Shown: in pieces, positions 1 through 10,120 of the stretch
How positions within the stretch are numbered: the first letter of the stretch is position 1
Layout of the letters: each line of letters opens with the position of its first letter
Assembly: GCA_910578555.1 (NCBI GenBank)
Contig: CAJTPS010000017.1
Span: forward strand, 17,081-81,080
Source of the DNA: an uncultured Lachnospiraceae bacterium
GTDB lineage: Bacteria > Bacillota > Clostridia > Lachnospirales > Lachnospiraceae
Direction of reading: 5' to 3'
DNA: 64,000 nucleotides
Position numbers and translations under genes: made by a program
Notes under the pieces: generated by a model
Database searches by the model: none
Told to the model about the DNA's origin: nothing
Seen by the model: the letters and a program-made list of their open reading frames with translations, nothing else

Positions 1-1650
1 AATATTCCGAAAGGAGCGACCAGGGGCGGTATTATTTCGGATATCGACAGGGAGTTTCTAAGGGATGCCGATCTGGAACTGGCGCCTTCACCCAGACAGC
101 AGATGTATATACAGCGTCTGTATCTGTATCTGAACATGACAAAGCCTTCGGAACAGTTATATCTGTCCTATGCCAAGATCGGGAATGACGGACGCAGCCT
201 TCGGCCGGCCTATCTGATCGATCTGGTGCGGACGATGTATCCGCTTCTTGCGGTGGAGGTGCCGGAGAGCGCGCCGATGGAGGAACAGCTTGTGTGCGGG
301 GCGGACGGGATCGGTATCATGGCGGATATGCTGCGGGAGTATGCGGGCGGCAGACTTACGGATAAGGCCGGCAGACAGATGTACGCGCTGTATCACAGTT
401 ATCGCGGCAGACCGCGGTATCAGGATACGGTGGACCGGCTGATCGATGCCGCGTTCTACCGGTACAGCGACACACCGCTGTCCAGGGTAGTGACCCGTGC
501 GCTGTATGGCAGGATGCTGCTTAACAGTGTAAGCCGTCTGGAGAAATACGCCGCCTGCGCTTACGGGCATTTCCTGCAGTACGGGCTGGCGCTTCGGGAG
601 CGCGGGGATTACAGCTTTGAAGACGTGGATATGGGAAATGTCTTTCACGGCGTGCTGGAACTGTTCGCGCAGAGACTTGCGGAGAACGGCTATACATGGT
701 TTGACTTTCCGAAGGAGGATGCACGCCGCATGGTGGAAGAGGCGATTCAGGCATATGCGGCGGCCTATGAGGAAACGATCCTGTACAGCAGCGCCCGTAA
801 CAGACATCTTCTGGGGAGAATGACACGGATACTGACCCGTACCGTATTGACTCTGCAGACACAGCTTAAGAAGGGTTCTTTCGTACCGGATCAGTTCGAG
901 ATGTCGTTCTCTATGATCGAAGATCTGGATGCGCTGAACATTGCCTTGAACGAGCAGGACAGAATGCGCCTGCGCGGACGGATCGACCGGGTGGATACAT
1001 GCGAGGCGGAGGATAAGGTCTATGTGAAGGTCATCGACTACAAATCCGGCAGCCGCAGGTTTGATCTGGCGGCGCTCTATTACGGTCTGCAGCTGCAGCT
1101 GGTCGTCTATATGAACGCGGCGGTAGAGATCGAACAGAAGAAACATCCGGATAAGGAGATCGTGCCAGCGGCGATGCTGTATTATCATATCGACGATCCG
1201 ATGGTGGAGGACGGCGACGGTATGACGCCGGAGCAGATCAATGAACAGTTATTGCAGGAACTAAAGATGACCGGATTAGTCAATCAAAATGACGAAGCTG
1301 TTAGAATGCTTGACGGAGAGTTCACTGATAAGTCGCAGATCCTGCCGTTAGAGCGGAAAAAAGATGGTTCTTTCTCGGCGCACTCGAGTGTTATAAGTGA
1401 GGAAGACATGCAGGTGGTTTCAAATTATGTAAACCACAAGATCCGACAGCTTGGAAGCGGTATTCTGGACGGAACCATATCGATCAACCCTTATGAGCAG
1501 AACGGGAACCGGGCATGCACTTATTGCGCCTACAGAAGCGTGTGCGGGTATGACAGCCGGATCGAAGGATACGGGATGCGCAGGCTGCCGAAGCTGAGTG
1601 CGGACGACGCGCTGTGTCAGATGCGGGCGGAATTGGACGAGCGTGAATGA
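1..1650 (+). CDS. addB: ATP-dependent nuclease subunit B, C-terminal part (5' end outside window)
   Basis: C-terminal half of AddB, the partner of AddA in the helicase-nuclease that resects double-strand breaks for RecA-dependent repair. The frame is open from base 1, so the true start is upstream. The RecB-type nuclease motif is visible as GRIDRVD followed by VKVIDYKSG near 980-1050. The four Fe-S cluster cysteines typical of AddB are present: one in KYAACAYGHF near 555 and a C-X2-C-X5-C set (CTYCAYRSVC) near 1515-1545. addA follows 149 bp downstream on the same strand, as in most Firmicutes. No frameshift is visible in the part shown. Identification is firm. Confidence 0.95.
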   Translation, partial: NIPKGATRGGIISDIDREFLRDADLELAPSPRQQMYIQRLYLYLNMTKPSEQLYLSYAKIGNDGRSLRPAYLIDLVRTMYPLLAVEVPESAPMEEQLVCGADGIGIMADMLREYAGGRLTDKAGRQMYALYHSYRGRPRYQDTVDRLIDAAFYRYSDTPLSRVVTRALYGRMLLNSVSRLEKYAACAYGHFLQYGLALRERGDYSFEDVDMGNVFHGVLELFAQRLAENGYTWFDFPKEDARRMVEEAIQAYAAAYEETILYSSARNRHLLGRMTRILTRTVLTLQTQLKKGSFVPDQFEMSFSMIEDLDALNIALNEQDRMRLRGRIDRVDTCEAEDKVYVKVIDYKSGSRRFDLAALYYGLQLQLVVYMNAAVEIEQKKHPDKEIVPAAMLYYHIDDPMVEDGDGMTPEQINEQLLQELKMTGLVNQNDEAVRMLDGEFTDKSQILPLERKKDGSFSAHSSVISEEDMQVVSNYVNHKIRQLGSGILDGTISINPYEQNGNRACTYCAYRSVCGYDSRIEGYGMRRLPKLSADDALCQMRAELDERE

Positions 1651-1799
1651 AAAGAAGTATTTACGCGGGGAAATGATAGCGGCAGGAATGGGGTAATAGT
1701 TCAGCACAGGACACTGCACTTGCTGCAAAGTCCGTGAAAGCGTGATAATTTGACCGGGAGAGAAGCCGAAGAGTGGCAGCTGCGGAACAGGAGAACAGA

Positions 1800-4700
1800 A
1801 TGGGGATATCGTTTACGGAGAAACAACAGAGCGTGATTGACGCGAGAGGGCGTAATCTGTTAGTGTCTGCCGCCGCCGGTTCCGGCAAGACGGCAGTATT
1901 GGTGGAGCGTATCGTAAAGATGGTGAGCGACGGCGATCATCCCGTGGATATCGACAGACTGCTTGTGGTGACATTCACCAACGCGGCGGCGGCGGAGATG
2001 CGGGAGCGAATCAGCCGGGCGCTGAATGACAGGCTGGCGGCCGATCCGGGAAACGAGCATCTGCAGAGACAGACGACGCTGCTGCACAATGCGCGCATCA
2101 CGACGATCGACAGTTTCTGTCTCTTTGTACTCCGTAATCAGTTCCACACCATCGGTCTGGACCCCGGTTTCCGGATTGCGGAAGAGGGGGAAGCCAGACT
2201 GCTGCGGCAGGAGGCGCTGGAGGAGACGCTGGAGGCGTGCTATGCCGGGGAAGAGCCGGGGTTTCTGAATTGTGTGGAGTATTTCAGTCTGGGCAGCAGG
2301 GATACGGCGGTGGAGGAGATCGTGTTAAAGCTCTACGACTTCGCCATGAGCACCCCGTTTCCCGAGAAGTGGCTGGAAGAGCGGAAGCAGGATTACCGGA
2401 TCGGATTCAGACGGCAGTCGGAAGCGTCCGGTGCGAAGGATAAGGCAGTGCCGGAGGAGGAAGCCGTGAGCAGGGTGACAGCAGTGTCGGATGAAGTTGA
2501 CGGCGGAGAGCTGATGGCATTGGAGGGACTTCCCTGGGCGGCGCAGATGCTGCGGCAGGTAAAGCTTCTTCTTATGGGCTGCGTGTCGAAGCTGGCGGAG
2601 GCAGTCCGTCTGTGTGAGGAACCGGACGGACCGTACATGTACGGAGAACTGCTGGAGCGTGAGCGGGAGATGGCGGAGGGTCTGCTGAGATTGTGTGGTC
2701 AGGCAGAGGCTTCCGGCGCGCAGGAGCAGATGAATCGCACGGAATGGTATGACACACTCTACGCCGCTTTCGGTGCGCTGCACTTTGAAAGGCTGCCCTC
2801 GAAGAAGGACGACACGGTTTCTCTAATCAAGCGTGAACTGACGAAGAATCTGCGTACACAGGTGAAGGAGCAGCTTGGCGATCTGCAGAAGAAGTACTTT
2901 TTCCGGACGAAAGAACAGATCCTGCAGCAGATGGAGGTATGCGGTGCGGCGGTGGACGGGCTGGTGGATCTGGCGCTGGCATTCAAGAGGACTTTTGATG
3001 CGAAGAAGCGGGATAAAAACATTCTGGATTTCAATGACATAGAGCATTTTGCGCTGACCATTCTGGTTAAGGGAGAAGAGAACGGCAGGTGCGTGCCGAC
3101 GGAGACGGCGCTGGAATACCGCAGTTACTTCCATGAGATACTGATCGATGAATATCAGGACAGCAATCTGGTACAGGAGTACATTCTGTCCTGCATCTCC
3201 GGCGAGGAAGAGGGCAGATACAACCGGTTTATGGTGGGAGACGTGAAACAGAGCATATACAAGTTCCGTCTGGCGAGACCGGAACTGTTTCTGGAGAAGT
3301 ATGAGACCTATGCCGGACGGGAAGAGACAGAAACCGGTAACAACCGGCAGCCGGGCAACGCGGGGATCAAAGCCGGGCGGATCGACCTGCATCAGAACTT
3401 CCGCAGCCGCCGGGAAGTGCTGGACAGCACGAACATGGTTTTTGAACAGATCATGGGGAAAGACGTGGGCGGTCTCGTATATGATGATCTGGCGGCACTG
3501 CATGCGGGTGCGGTGTATCCGGCGCATACTGCGGACAACCCGAATCTCACGGAGCTTCTGCTCTTCCGGATGGGAGAGCAGCCGGAGGACGTCTCGACGA
3601 AAGAACAGGAGGCTTACGGCGTTGCAGCCAGGATCAAAGAACTGATGCGGGAGTTTCCTGTGACGGATCGGGAGAGCGGCGGATTTCGCAGGCTCGCTTA
3701 TCGGGATATTGTGATTCTGCTCCGTACCACTTCAGGCTGGGACGAGATATTCAAGCGGGTGCTGGAAGAGGAAGGCATTCCGGTACATATGACTTCGCGC
3801 ACGGGGTATTTCGCGGCGAGCGAGGTGCAGGAGCTTCTGCACTATCTGCGGATTCTGGATAATCCGCTGCAGGATATACCGCTGTACGGTGTGCTGCATT
3901 CCTATCTGGGCGGATTTGACGAGGAAGAGATCGCCATGATCAGGGCGGCTTATCCGAAGAAAAAATATATGTACGATGCGGTGAAGTGTTGGGCAAAGAG
4001 CGCCGGGAATGAAGGAAGGGAAGCGGATAAAGAGGCAGACCGGGCGGCAGGTGACAGCGTGGAAAAGAAGGACGTGGCAGAAACCAGACTCACAGACAAA
4101 ATCCGGTTGTTTCTCGAGAGACTTGCACGCTATCGCAAGCTGTCCGCATACCTCTCTGTGCAGGAGCTTTTACAGATGATTCTGCGGGAGACGGATTATC
4201 TGAACTATGTGGCAGTCAGACCCGAGGGGAATAAGCGCCGCGCCAATGTGGAGATGCTTCTTGTCAAGGCGGCGGATTATGAGAAGACGAGCTATTTCGG
4301 ACTGAATCATTTCCTGCGCTATATGGAACAGTTAGAGAAATATGAGGTGGATTACGGCGAGGCGGGACTGCAGGATGAGAATGCCGACGTGGTGCGGATC
4401 ATGAGCATTCACAAGAGCAAAGGGCTGGAGTTTCCGGTCTGTTTCGTGTCGGGACTGGCGAAAGGTTTTCAGAACAGAGATGTAAACGGACATCTGGTAC
4501 TTGATATCGATGCGGGAATCGGTGTAGACTATGTAAATACGGGGCTGCGTGTCAGAGGAAGAGATCTGCGCAGAAATGTGATCGCAGAGAAGATGCGGGC
4601 GGATAATCTTGCAGAGGAAATGCGTATCCTGTATGTGGCGATGACCAGAGCCAGAGAGAAACTGATTCTGACAGGCACCGTGAAGGACGCGCAGAAGCTG

Positions 4701-5792
4701 ATGACGGCGCTTCTGCCGCTGCGGCAGAAGAAGGAGACACTTCTGCCTTATGATGTGCTCACAGGAAGCGGCAGTTTTCTGGATCTGCTTCTATATGCGC
4801 TTGCACGCAGCCATTGCATGGACGGGATCCGTCAGGCGTATGGCCTGCCGACGGTATCAACCGGAGATCCCGGCTGTCGAAACGTCGTGGCCGGTCATAA
4901 GGCTTCGGCTTTTGACGGTCAGGACTGCATACGCGTCTTACTTTCAGGGTGGGAAGACACCGTGGAAGAGAAACTGGAAGATACTGTGCGCATAGAGGGG
5001 GCAAAACGCAGTTTGCTCATGTCTGAGGCAGATCGGGATGCGGATGCTGCGCTGACGGCGTACATGGCGGATTGCTTTACATATCGGTATCCTTATGAGA
5101 ATCTGCAGAATCTGTACACGAAGACGACCGTGTCGGAATTAAAAATGGCGGGTATGCAGGAAGAAACCGATTTTTCTTTTAAGATGTACGAGGAGGAGAC
5201 GGTGGTGCCATACCTGCCCGGGTTTCTGGAGCAGGATGAGCGCGTCAGCGGCTCCATGCGAGGCAGCGCGTTCCATAAAGTGATGGAACTCTTTGATTTT
5301 TCAAAAGTGACTGATATAGTCAAAAAGGATGAAAAGGCCGCTTCCGAACTGTTAAAGAGCCAGCTTTGCGCTATGCGGCGGGAAGGAAGGCTGTCGGAAG
5401 AATACTATGCGGTGGTGTCGGCGCCCAAGATTACCCGGTTTCTGATGACTGATACGGCATACAGAATGGGAGAAGCAGCCAGAGCGGGCAGATTATATAA
5501 GGAACAGCCTTTCGTCATGGGGCTTCCGGCGGACCGGCTGAGCAGAGAGTTCCCACATGAGGAGACGGTTCTGATTCAGGGAATCATAGACGTTTTCTTC
5601 GAGGAGAACGGTAAGTATGTGCTGCTCGATTATAAGACGGATGCGGTGCAGACTGCGGAAGAACTGGTGAAACGCTATCATGTGCAGCTCGACTATTATG
5701 CGGAGGCGCTGGAACTGTCCTCGGGCTTCCGGGATACGGAGAAAATCCTGTACTCCTTTAAGCTGGGGGAGGAGATCCGGTTGACGAAATGA
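1800..5792 (+). CDS. addA: ATP-dependent helicase/nuclease subunit A
   Basis: AddA, a UvrD-type 3'-5' helicase fused to a RecB-type nuclease. About 1330 residues, normal for a clostridial AddA. Walker A is SAAAGSGKTA near residues 23-32, the DEYQD Walker B lies near residue 450, helicase motif V is SIHKSKGLEFPV, motif VI is VAMTRAREKL, and the C-terminal nuclease motif LLDYKTD lies near residue 1278. I chose the ATG at 1800 because AGGAG at 1789-1793 sits 6 nt upstream. An in-frame GTG at 1773 would add nine residues but has a poorly spaced ribosome site. It is probably co-transcribed with addB. It looks intact, including the catalytic residues of both activities. Confidence 0.96.
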   Translation: MGISFTEKQQSVIDARGRNLLVSAAAGSGKTAVLVERIVKMVSDGDHPVDIDRLLVVTFTNAAAAEMRERISRALNDRLAADPGNEHLQRQTTLLHNARITTIDSFCLFVLRNQFHTIGLDPGFRIAEEGEARLLRQEALEETLEACYAGEEPGFLNCVEYFSLGSRDTAVEEIVLKLYDFAMSTPFPEKWLEERKQDYRIGFRRQSEASGAKDKAVPEEEAVSRVTAVSDEVDGGELMALEGLPWAAQMLRQVKLLLMGCVSKLAEAVRLCEEPDGPYMYGELLEREREMAEGLLRLCGQAEASGAQEQMNRTEWYDTLYAAFGALHFERLPSKKDDTVSLIKRELTKNLRTQVKEQLGDLQKKYFFRTKEQILQQMEVCGAAVDGLVDLALAFKRTFDAKKRDKNILDFNDIEHFALTILVKGEENGRCVPTETALEYRSYFHEILIDEYQDSNLVQEYILSCISGEEEGRYNRFMVGDVKQSIYKFRLARPELFLEKYETYAGREETETGNNRQPGNAGIKAGRIDLHQNFRSRREVLDSTNMVFEQIMGKDVGGLVYDDLAALHAGAVYPAHTADNPNLTELLLFRMGEQPEDVSTKEQEAYGVAARIKELMREFPVTDRESGGFRRLAYRDIVILLRTTSGWDEIFKRVLEEEGIPVHMTSRTGYFAASEVQELLHYLRILDNPLQDIPLYGVLHSYLGGFDEEEIAMIRAAYPKKKYMYDAVKCWAKSAGNEGREADKEADRAAGDSVEKKDVAETRLTDKIRLFLERLARYRKLSAYLSVQELLQMILRETDYLNYVAVRPEGNKRRANVEMLLVKAADYEKTSYFGLNHFLRYMEQLEKYEVDYGEAGLQDENADVVRIMSIHKSKGLEFPVCFVSGLAKGFQNRDVNGHLVLDIDAGIGVDYVNTGLRVRGRDLRRNVIAEKMRADNLAEEMRILYVAMTRAREKLILTGTVKDAQKLMTALLPLRQKKETLLPYDVLTGSGSFLDLLLYALARSHCMDGIRQAYGLPTVSTGDPGCRNVVAGHKASAFDGQDCIRVLLSGWEDTVEEKLEDTVRIEGAKRSLLMSEADRDADAALTAYMADCFTYRYPYENLQNLYTKTTVSELKMAGMQEETDFSFKMYEEETVVPYLPGFLEQDERVSGSMRGSAFHKVMELFDFSKVTDIVKKDEKAASELLKSQLCAMRREGRLSEEYYAVVSAPKITRFLMTDTAYRMGEAARAGRLYKEQPFVMGLPADRLSREFPHEETVLIQGIIDVFFEENGKYVLLDYKTDAVQTAEELVKRYHVQLDYYAEALELSSGFRDTEKILYSFKLGEEIRLTK

Positions 5793-5861
5793 TATAAGCG
5801 ATTATAATATGTAACAGGTGGAAACAGAGAAAATCAGAAACGGGGCGGCAGGGTAATCAGT

Positions 5862-7208
5862 ATGGGGTCTGGAAAAAATAGGAAGTTATCTTCTTCACAA
5901 ATTATATTATTGGGTTTTCTGGGTGTGATCGTTGTGGGAACAATTCTCTTAATGCTTCCTTGGTCCAGGTCGGGGGAAGGCAGCGCACCCTTTTTAGACG
6001 CATTATTTACAGCGACATCGGCGGTCTGTGTGACGGGGCTTGTCACAAATGACACGGCGACGTACTGGTCCGCTTTCGGGCAGGCGGTGCTTCTGTGTCT
6101 GATCCAGATCGGCGGGCTGGGGGTGATCACAGTTGCGATTTTTATCACGAGGCTGTCCGGACGCAAGATCGGTTTGATGCAAAGAAGCACGATGCAGGAG
6201 GCGATTGCGGCGCCCCAAATGGGCGGTATTGTCCGGCTCACCGGTTTTATACTGAAAATGGTGGTAATCATAGAACTGCTGGGTGCGGCGGCGCTTCTTC
6301 CTTCCATGATCATGGAATTCGGGATCGGCAAGGGGATCTGGTATGCCTTCTTTCACTCGATCTCGTCTTTCTGTAATGCGGGATTTGATCTGATGGGGGT
6401 GAAAGGAAAGTATTCGTCTCTGACCTCTTACACAGGGAATGTACCAGTGAATGTGGTGGTCATGCTGTTGATCGTGGTAGGCGGGATCGGTTTCCTGACA
6501 TGGGATGATATTAAGCGCAATAAACTGCACTTGCGCCGCTATCGTATGCAGACCAAGGTGGTGTTGTCTGTCACCGGAGTGCTTCTGCTTCTTCCGGCGG
6601 TTTATTTCTACTTTAATGAGTTCGGGTCGGCGGCATGGGAGAGCATGAGTGGCGTGGAGAGGGTTCTGGCAGCGCTGTTTCAATCGGTTACGACCCGTAC
6701 GGCGGGATATAATACTGTGGATTTGACGCAGCTTACGGAGTCCGGTCAGATGATCATGATTATCTTGATGTTAATCGGCGGGTCACCCGGTTCTACGGCA
6801 GGCGGCATGAAGGTTACGACCTTTGCGGTTCTTTTTGCGACGGCAATCGCGGTATTCAAGCGCAGACCGAACGCGCATATATGCGGAAGAAGGATACCGA
6901 ATGATACGGCGCATTATGCGGCGACTGTGCTGGTCTTGTATTTAAGCCTGTTCCTTGCGGGTGGTATCTTTATCGGAACGGTGGAACGCATCCCCATCAT
7001 CCAGGCGCTTTTCGAAGCGGCTTCTGCGATCGGAACGGTGGGTGTCACGCTGGGGATTACGCCGGATCTGTGTACCGCGTCCAAGATCGTCCTGATTATC
7101 CTTATGTTTCTGGGACGAGTGGGCGGTATGACGATCGTGTATGCGGCGCTTTCGAGGAAGCACCCGTATGTGTCGGAGTTCCCGCAGGAGAAGATCATAG
7201 TCGGGTAA
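5862..7208 (+). CDS. ktrB: Potassium uptake membrane subunit, TrkH/KtrB family
   Basis: Membrane subunit of a Ktr-type K+ (Na+-coupled) uptake system, 448 residues, the usual KtrB length. Four pore-loop repeats with the conserved filter glycine can be read in order: ATSAVCVTGLV, SISSFCNAGFDLMG, SVTTRTAGYNTVD and ASAIGTVGVTLG. About ten hydrophobic membrane segments surround them. The gating subunit gene ktrA follows 72 bp downstream, so the two form an operon. No c-di-AMP riboswitch was recognised in the short 69-bp leader after addA. The family is certain; K+ specificity follows from the filter type and the KtrA partner. Confidence 0.94.
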   Translation: MGSGKNRKLSSSQIILLGFLGVIVVGTILLMLPWSRSGEGSAPFLDALFTATSAVCVTGLVTNDTATYWSAFGQAVLLCLIQIGGLGVITVAIFITRLSGRKIGLMQRSTMQEAIAAPQMGGIVRLTGFILKMVVIIELLGAAALLPSMIMEFGIGKGIWYAFFHSISSFCNAGFDLMGVKGKYSSLTSYTGNVPVNVVVMLLIVVGGIGFLTWDDIKRNKLHLRRYRMQTKVVLSVTGVLLLLPAVYFYFNEFGSAAWESMSGVERVLAALFQSVTTRTAGYNTVDLTQLTESGQMIMIILMLIGGSPGSTAGGMKVTTFAVLFATAIAVFKRRPNAHICGRRIPNDTAHYAATVLVLYLSLFLAGGIFIGTVERIPIIQALFEAASAIGTVGVTLGITPDLCTASKIVLIILMFLGRVGGMTIVYAALSRKHPYVSEFPQEKIIVG

Positions 7209-7280
7209 TCGGCGAAAAGCAAGTAAGACAGATTCCGAAAAGCAAATATTTTGAGACGGAAGTTCAACAGGAGGACAGTC

Positions 7281-7928
7281 ATGAAATCAGTTTTATTGGT
7301 AGGTTTGGGACGTTTTGGTAAACATATTGCGGAGAAATTATATGAGCTGGATCATCAGGTGATGGCGGTGGACAGGAGAGAAGGGCGCGTGGATGCGGTA
7401 CTGCCGCTTGTCACCAATGCCCAGATCGGGGACAGTACGAATCCTGATTTTCTGCGCTCACTGGGGATCGGCAACTTCGATTTCTGCATTGTTGCTATAG
7501 GAGATGATTTCCAGAGTTCTCTGGAGACCACGTCCCTGTTAAAAGAACTGGGTGCAAAGCTGGTCGTGTCCAGAGCCGCAAGCGATGTACACGCCAAGTT
7601 CCTGCTTCGAAACGGGGCGGATGAGATCGTATATCCGGAGCGGCAGCTTGCCGAGTGGACGGCGATCCGCTACAGCGCCGACCATATTCTGGATTATATA
7701 GAACTGGATGACGAGCACGGAATCTTCGAGGTTCATGTGCCGGCGGAATGGGTGGGCAAGACAGTCGGAGAACTGGACGTCCGCAAGCGGTACAGCCTCA
7801 ATATCATGGCTCTCAGGGACGACGGCGTCCTGAACCTGGCAGTCACACCGGACATTCAGATCGAGGCGGATCAGACCATGCTGGTGCTCGGGACGATGAA
7901 ACAGATTCAGAAGGTGTTTCATATTTGA
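7281..7928 (+). CDS. ktrA: Potassium uptake regulatory subunit, TrkA/KtrA (RCK domains)
   Basis: Cytoplasmic nucleotide-binding ring subunit that gates KtrB. The N-terminal Rossmann fold has GLGRFGKHIAEKL (GxGxxG) followed by an acidic residue in AVDRRE, as in ATP/NAD-binding RCK-N domains. A RCK-C domain starts near residue 135 (HVPAEWVGKTVGEL). I chose the ATG at 7281 because AGGAGG at 7269-7274 sits 6 nt upstream; a more upstream in-frame start at 7251 lacks this. About 215 residues, typical for KtrA. It ends 20 bp before a strong hairpin terminator. Confidence 0.94.
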   Translation: MKSVLLVGLGRFGKHIAEKLYELDHQVMAVDRREGRVDAVLPLVTNAQIGDSTNPDFLRSLGIGNFDFCIVAIGDDFQSSLETTSLLKELGAKLVVSRAASDVHAKFLLRNGADEIVYPERQLAEWTAIRYSADHILDYIELDDEHGIFEVHVPAEWVGKTVGELDVRKRYSLNIMALRDDGVLNLAVTPDIQIEADQTMLVLGTMKQIQKVFHI

Positions 7929-7948
7929 CCGCGGAGCCAGTTTTCGAA

Positions 7949-7994
7949 AAACATGCGCATTGCAACAGTTATGACTGATACAATGCGCATGTTT
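7949..7994. terminator. Bidirectional terminator between ktrA and the nucleoside transporter operon
   Basis: Perfect 14-bp inverted repeat (AAACATGCGCATTG at 7949-7962 and its complement at 7981-7994) with an 18-nt loop. It is followed on the plus strand by a T-rich tail. It lies exactly between the convergent ktrA and nupQ-like genes, so it probably serves both. Confidence 0.85.
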
Positions 7995-7997
7995 GTT

Positions 7998-8957
7998 TTA
8001 CCTGGCACCCTTATCATAGATCACGCCCAGCGCCTTGGGCGCGTGATTCTTCTTACTGAAGAAGATCAGCATAAGCAGTGTGAGCACATAGGGCAGTACC
8101 ATGACCAGATCCTGATAACTGCTGGGCATCTCCAGGACTTTCACCAGTTCATAACCGCCGGAGCGGGCGAAGCCGAACAGCAGGCAGGCGCCGAGCGTCG
8201 GCATGATCTTCCAGTTGCCGAAGATCAGCGCGGCGATGGCGAGGTAGCCGTAGCCGGAATAGATATTTGATGAAAAGTTAGCCGAGATCGAGTAGGCGAA
8301 ACAGATACCGCCCAGACCCGACAATGCGCCGGAAGCCATGACGGCGATCAGGCGTACACGGCTCACTTCGATACCGGCAGCGTCTACCGCATGAGGATTG
8401 TCGCCGCAGGCGCGCAGATGAAGACCGAATCTGGTCTTGTACAGGACGTACCATGTGATCAGCGCAATGACCGCGATGACGATCTCAAAAGGATACAGGT
8501 TCGTAAACACCGCGCCCAGCACAGGAATCTGCGACAGCACGGGGACCGTGATGCGGGCGGATACGCCGAGCACGAACTTATTGGAGGCAGCGCCGAAGAC
8601 GCTGGCGTTGATCTGCTTGGTCATAAATTCCGTGAGCGCCATAGCCAGAATATTGATCACGACTCCGCTGATGACCTGATTGGCCTTAAATTTAATGCAC
8701 AGCATGGCGTGCAGCAGAGAGAAAAGCATACCGCCGAGGAAGGCAAACAACATCGCCAGATAGAAAGGAACCGGTGAGTTGCCCGCAAAATACTGTGCGA
8801 TACAGACGGCGAACAGCGCGCCGCAGAAGGCGCCGAAGCCCTGCAGTCCTTCGATGGCGAGATTGGTGATGCCGCTGCGCTCGCAGTAGATACCGCCGAT
8901 TGCCATAATAAACAGTGGAAGTGCGAATGATAAACCGTCAATAATAATCGTATTCAT
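7998..8957 (-). CDS. nupQ: Nucleoside ABC transporter permease 2 (NupQ/YufQ-like)
   Basis: Second permease of a BMP-type nucleoside ABC importer, about 319 residues and 8-9 membrane segments. The conserved sequence ERSGITNLAIEGLQ near residue 26 and RACGDNPHAVDAAGI in the cytoplasmic coupling loop are family hallmarks. The start at 8957 has GGGAGG a few bases upstream and overlaps the stop of the upstream permease as TAATG, pointing to translational coupling. The longer frame to 9014 lacks a ribosome site and runs into the neighbour. Substrate (purine or other nucleosides) is inferred from the family; the sequence alone cannot fix it. Confidence 0.9.
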   Translation of the reverse strand: MNTIIIDGLSFALPLFIMAIGGIYCERSGITNLAIEGLQGFGAFCGALFAVCIAQYFAGNSPVPFYLAMLFAFLGGMLFSLLHAMLCIKFKANQVISGVVINILAMALTEFMTKQINASVFGAASNKFVLGVSARITVPVLSQIPVLGAVFTNLYPFEIVIAVIALITWYVLYKTRFGLHLRACGDNPHAVDAAGIEVSRVRLIAVMASGALSGLGGICFAYSISANFSSNIYSGYGYLAIAALIFGNWKIMPTLGACLLFGFARSGGYELVKVLEMPSSYQDLVMVLPYVLTLLMLIFFSKKNHAPKALGVIYDKGAR

Positions 8958-10120
8958 TAAGCTGCCCTCCCGTCTGAAGCCTGGTGTCCGCTTTGCTTCT
9001 GTTCTTCTTTCCATCTGCCTGCTTTATATTTGATGAACGCGCCGCATGCGGAGAACAGCAGGATGATGCCTGTTATGGCGGAGGCGATCTCAGCCTGTAC
9101 GCCGGATGCGGAATTCATATAGGTGCTTCCTTTCGAGATCACTGTGATCAGGAAGGAGGAGAAGATGATGCCGATCGGAGAACTGTTGCCCAGCAGTGCC
9201 ACCGCGATAGCGTCATAGCCTGTGCTGACCAGCACTTTTGGCTGGATAGAGGCAAAATAACCCATGTAATAGGTCACGCCCGCAAGTCCGGAGAATCCGC
9301 CGGAGAGCATCATGGCGAGCACTCTGGTGCGCCCCACCTGTATGCCGGCATACTCCGCGGCGCGGGTGCTGCTTCCCACAGCTTTGATCTCGAAGCCGAG
9401 CGTCGTTTTATTTAATACAAAAGCGCTTACCGCGATGCCGACAGCCGCCAGCAGGATTCCCAGCGGAATATCCATCTTATAATCGCCGATCACTACATCC
9501 ACAAGCGTCAGTCTGCCTGCAGCGCCCACGTTTCTGGACTGTCTGGAGACCGGGTCCACATAGAAGGTATTGATGAGGAAGCTGACCACATACTGGAAGA
9601 TGTAATTGAACATAATCGTGGATACGACCTCGTTGATGTTAAAACGGTGCTTGAAATAACCGACCAGCGCGCCTGCCAGCGCACCAACCGCAAATCCGAT
9701 CAGCACCACAAGAGGTTTGGCGAGCACCGCCGGAAGTTCGGAGTAGCCGATCAGGATGGTAGCGGTGAAGCCGGCAGCTAACATCTGTCCTGACACGCCG
9801 ATATTGAACAGACCGGCTCTTAAGGCGATCAGGACTGCCAGTGCAGCGAAGAGCATCGGTGTCAGCGCATTTAAGAAGCTGGTAAAATCGGTAATCATGC
9901 CTTTGTGGCCCGCGTAGGAAGCCTTGGGCGCAAGACCGGAACCCTGAAGCAGATTGTAGTATGCCTTGAACGGGTTATTGCCGAGCAGCGCGATGACCAC
10001 AGCGCCGAAGATCAGACTGAGCACAATCGTAAAAACAGGAATCATATAGTGCTGCCGTTTCTCGTGTCCGATCGTCTGGAAGATCAGTTTATGTATAATA
10101 CTGTTGCTATTTTTCTTCAT
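8957..10120 (-). CDS. nupP: Nucleoside ABC transporter permease 1 (NupP/YufP-like)
   Basis: First permease of the nucleoside importer, 387 residues, with about nine membrane segments and the coupling-loop sequence AVGSSTRAAEYAGI. The family motif RAGLFNIGVSGQM (near residues 100-112) is intact. The start at 10120 has a strong AGGAGG-type ribosome site and overlaps the end of the ATPase gene by 14 nt. It ends in a TAATG overlap with the second permease. Order ATPase-permease-permease is standard for this transporter class. Confidence 0.91.
   Translation of the reverse strand: MKKNSNSIIHKLIFQTIGHEKRQHYMIPVFTIVLSLIFGAVVIALLGNNPFKAYYNLLQGSGLAPKASYAGHKGMITDFTSFLNALTPMLFAALAVLIALRAGLFNIGVSGQMLAAGFTATILIGYSELPAVLAKPLVVLIGFAVGALAGALVGYFKHRFNINEVVSTIMFNYIFQYVVSFLINTFYVDPVSRQSRNVGAAGRLTLVDVVIGDYKMDIPLGILLAAVGIAVSAFVLNKTTLGFEIKAVGSSTRAAEYAGIQVGRTRVLAMMLSGGFSGLAGVTYYMGYFASIQPKVLVSTGYDAIAVALLGNSSPIGIIFSSFLITVISKGSTYMNSASGVQAEIASAITGIILLFSACGAFIKYKAGRWKEEQKQSGHQASDGRAA

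Noticed and set aside
157..1188. 343-codon minus-strand frame opposite addB
   Set aside because: Antisense shadow of a well-conserved gene; the translated product is Arg/His/Gln-rich with no ribosome site.
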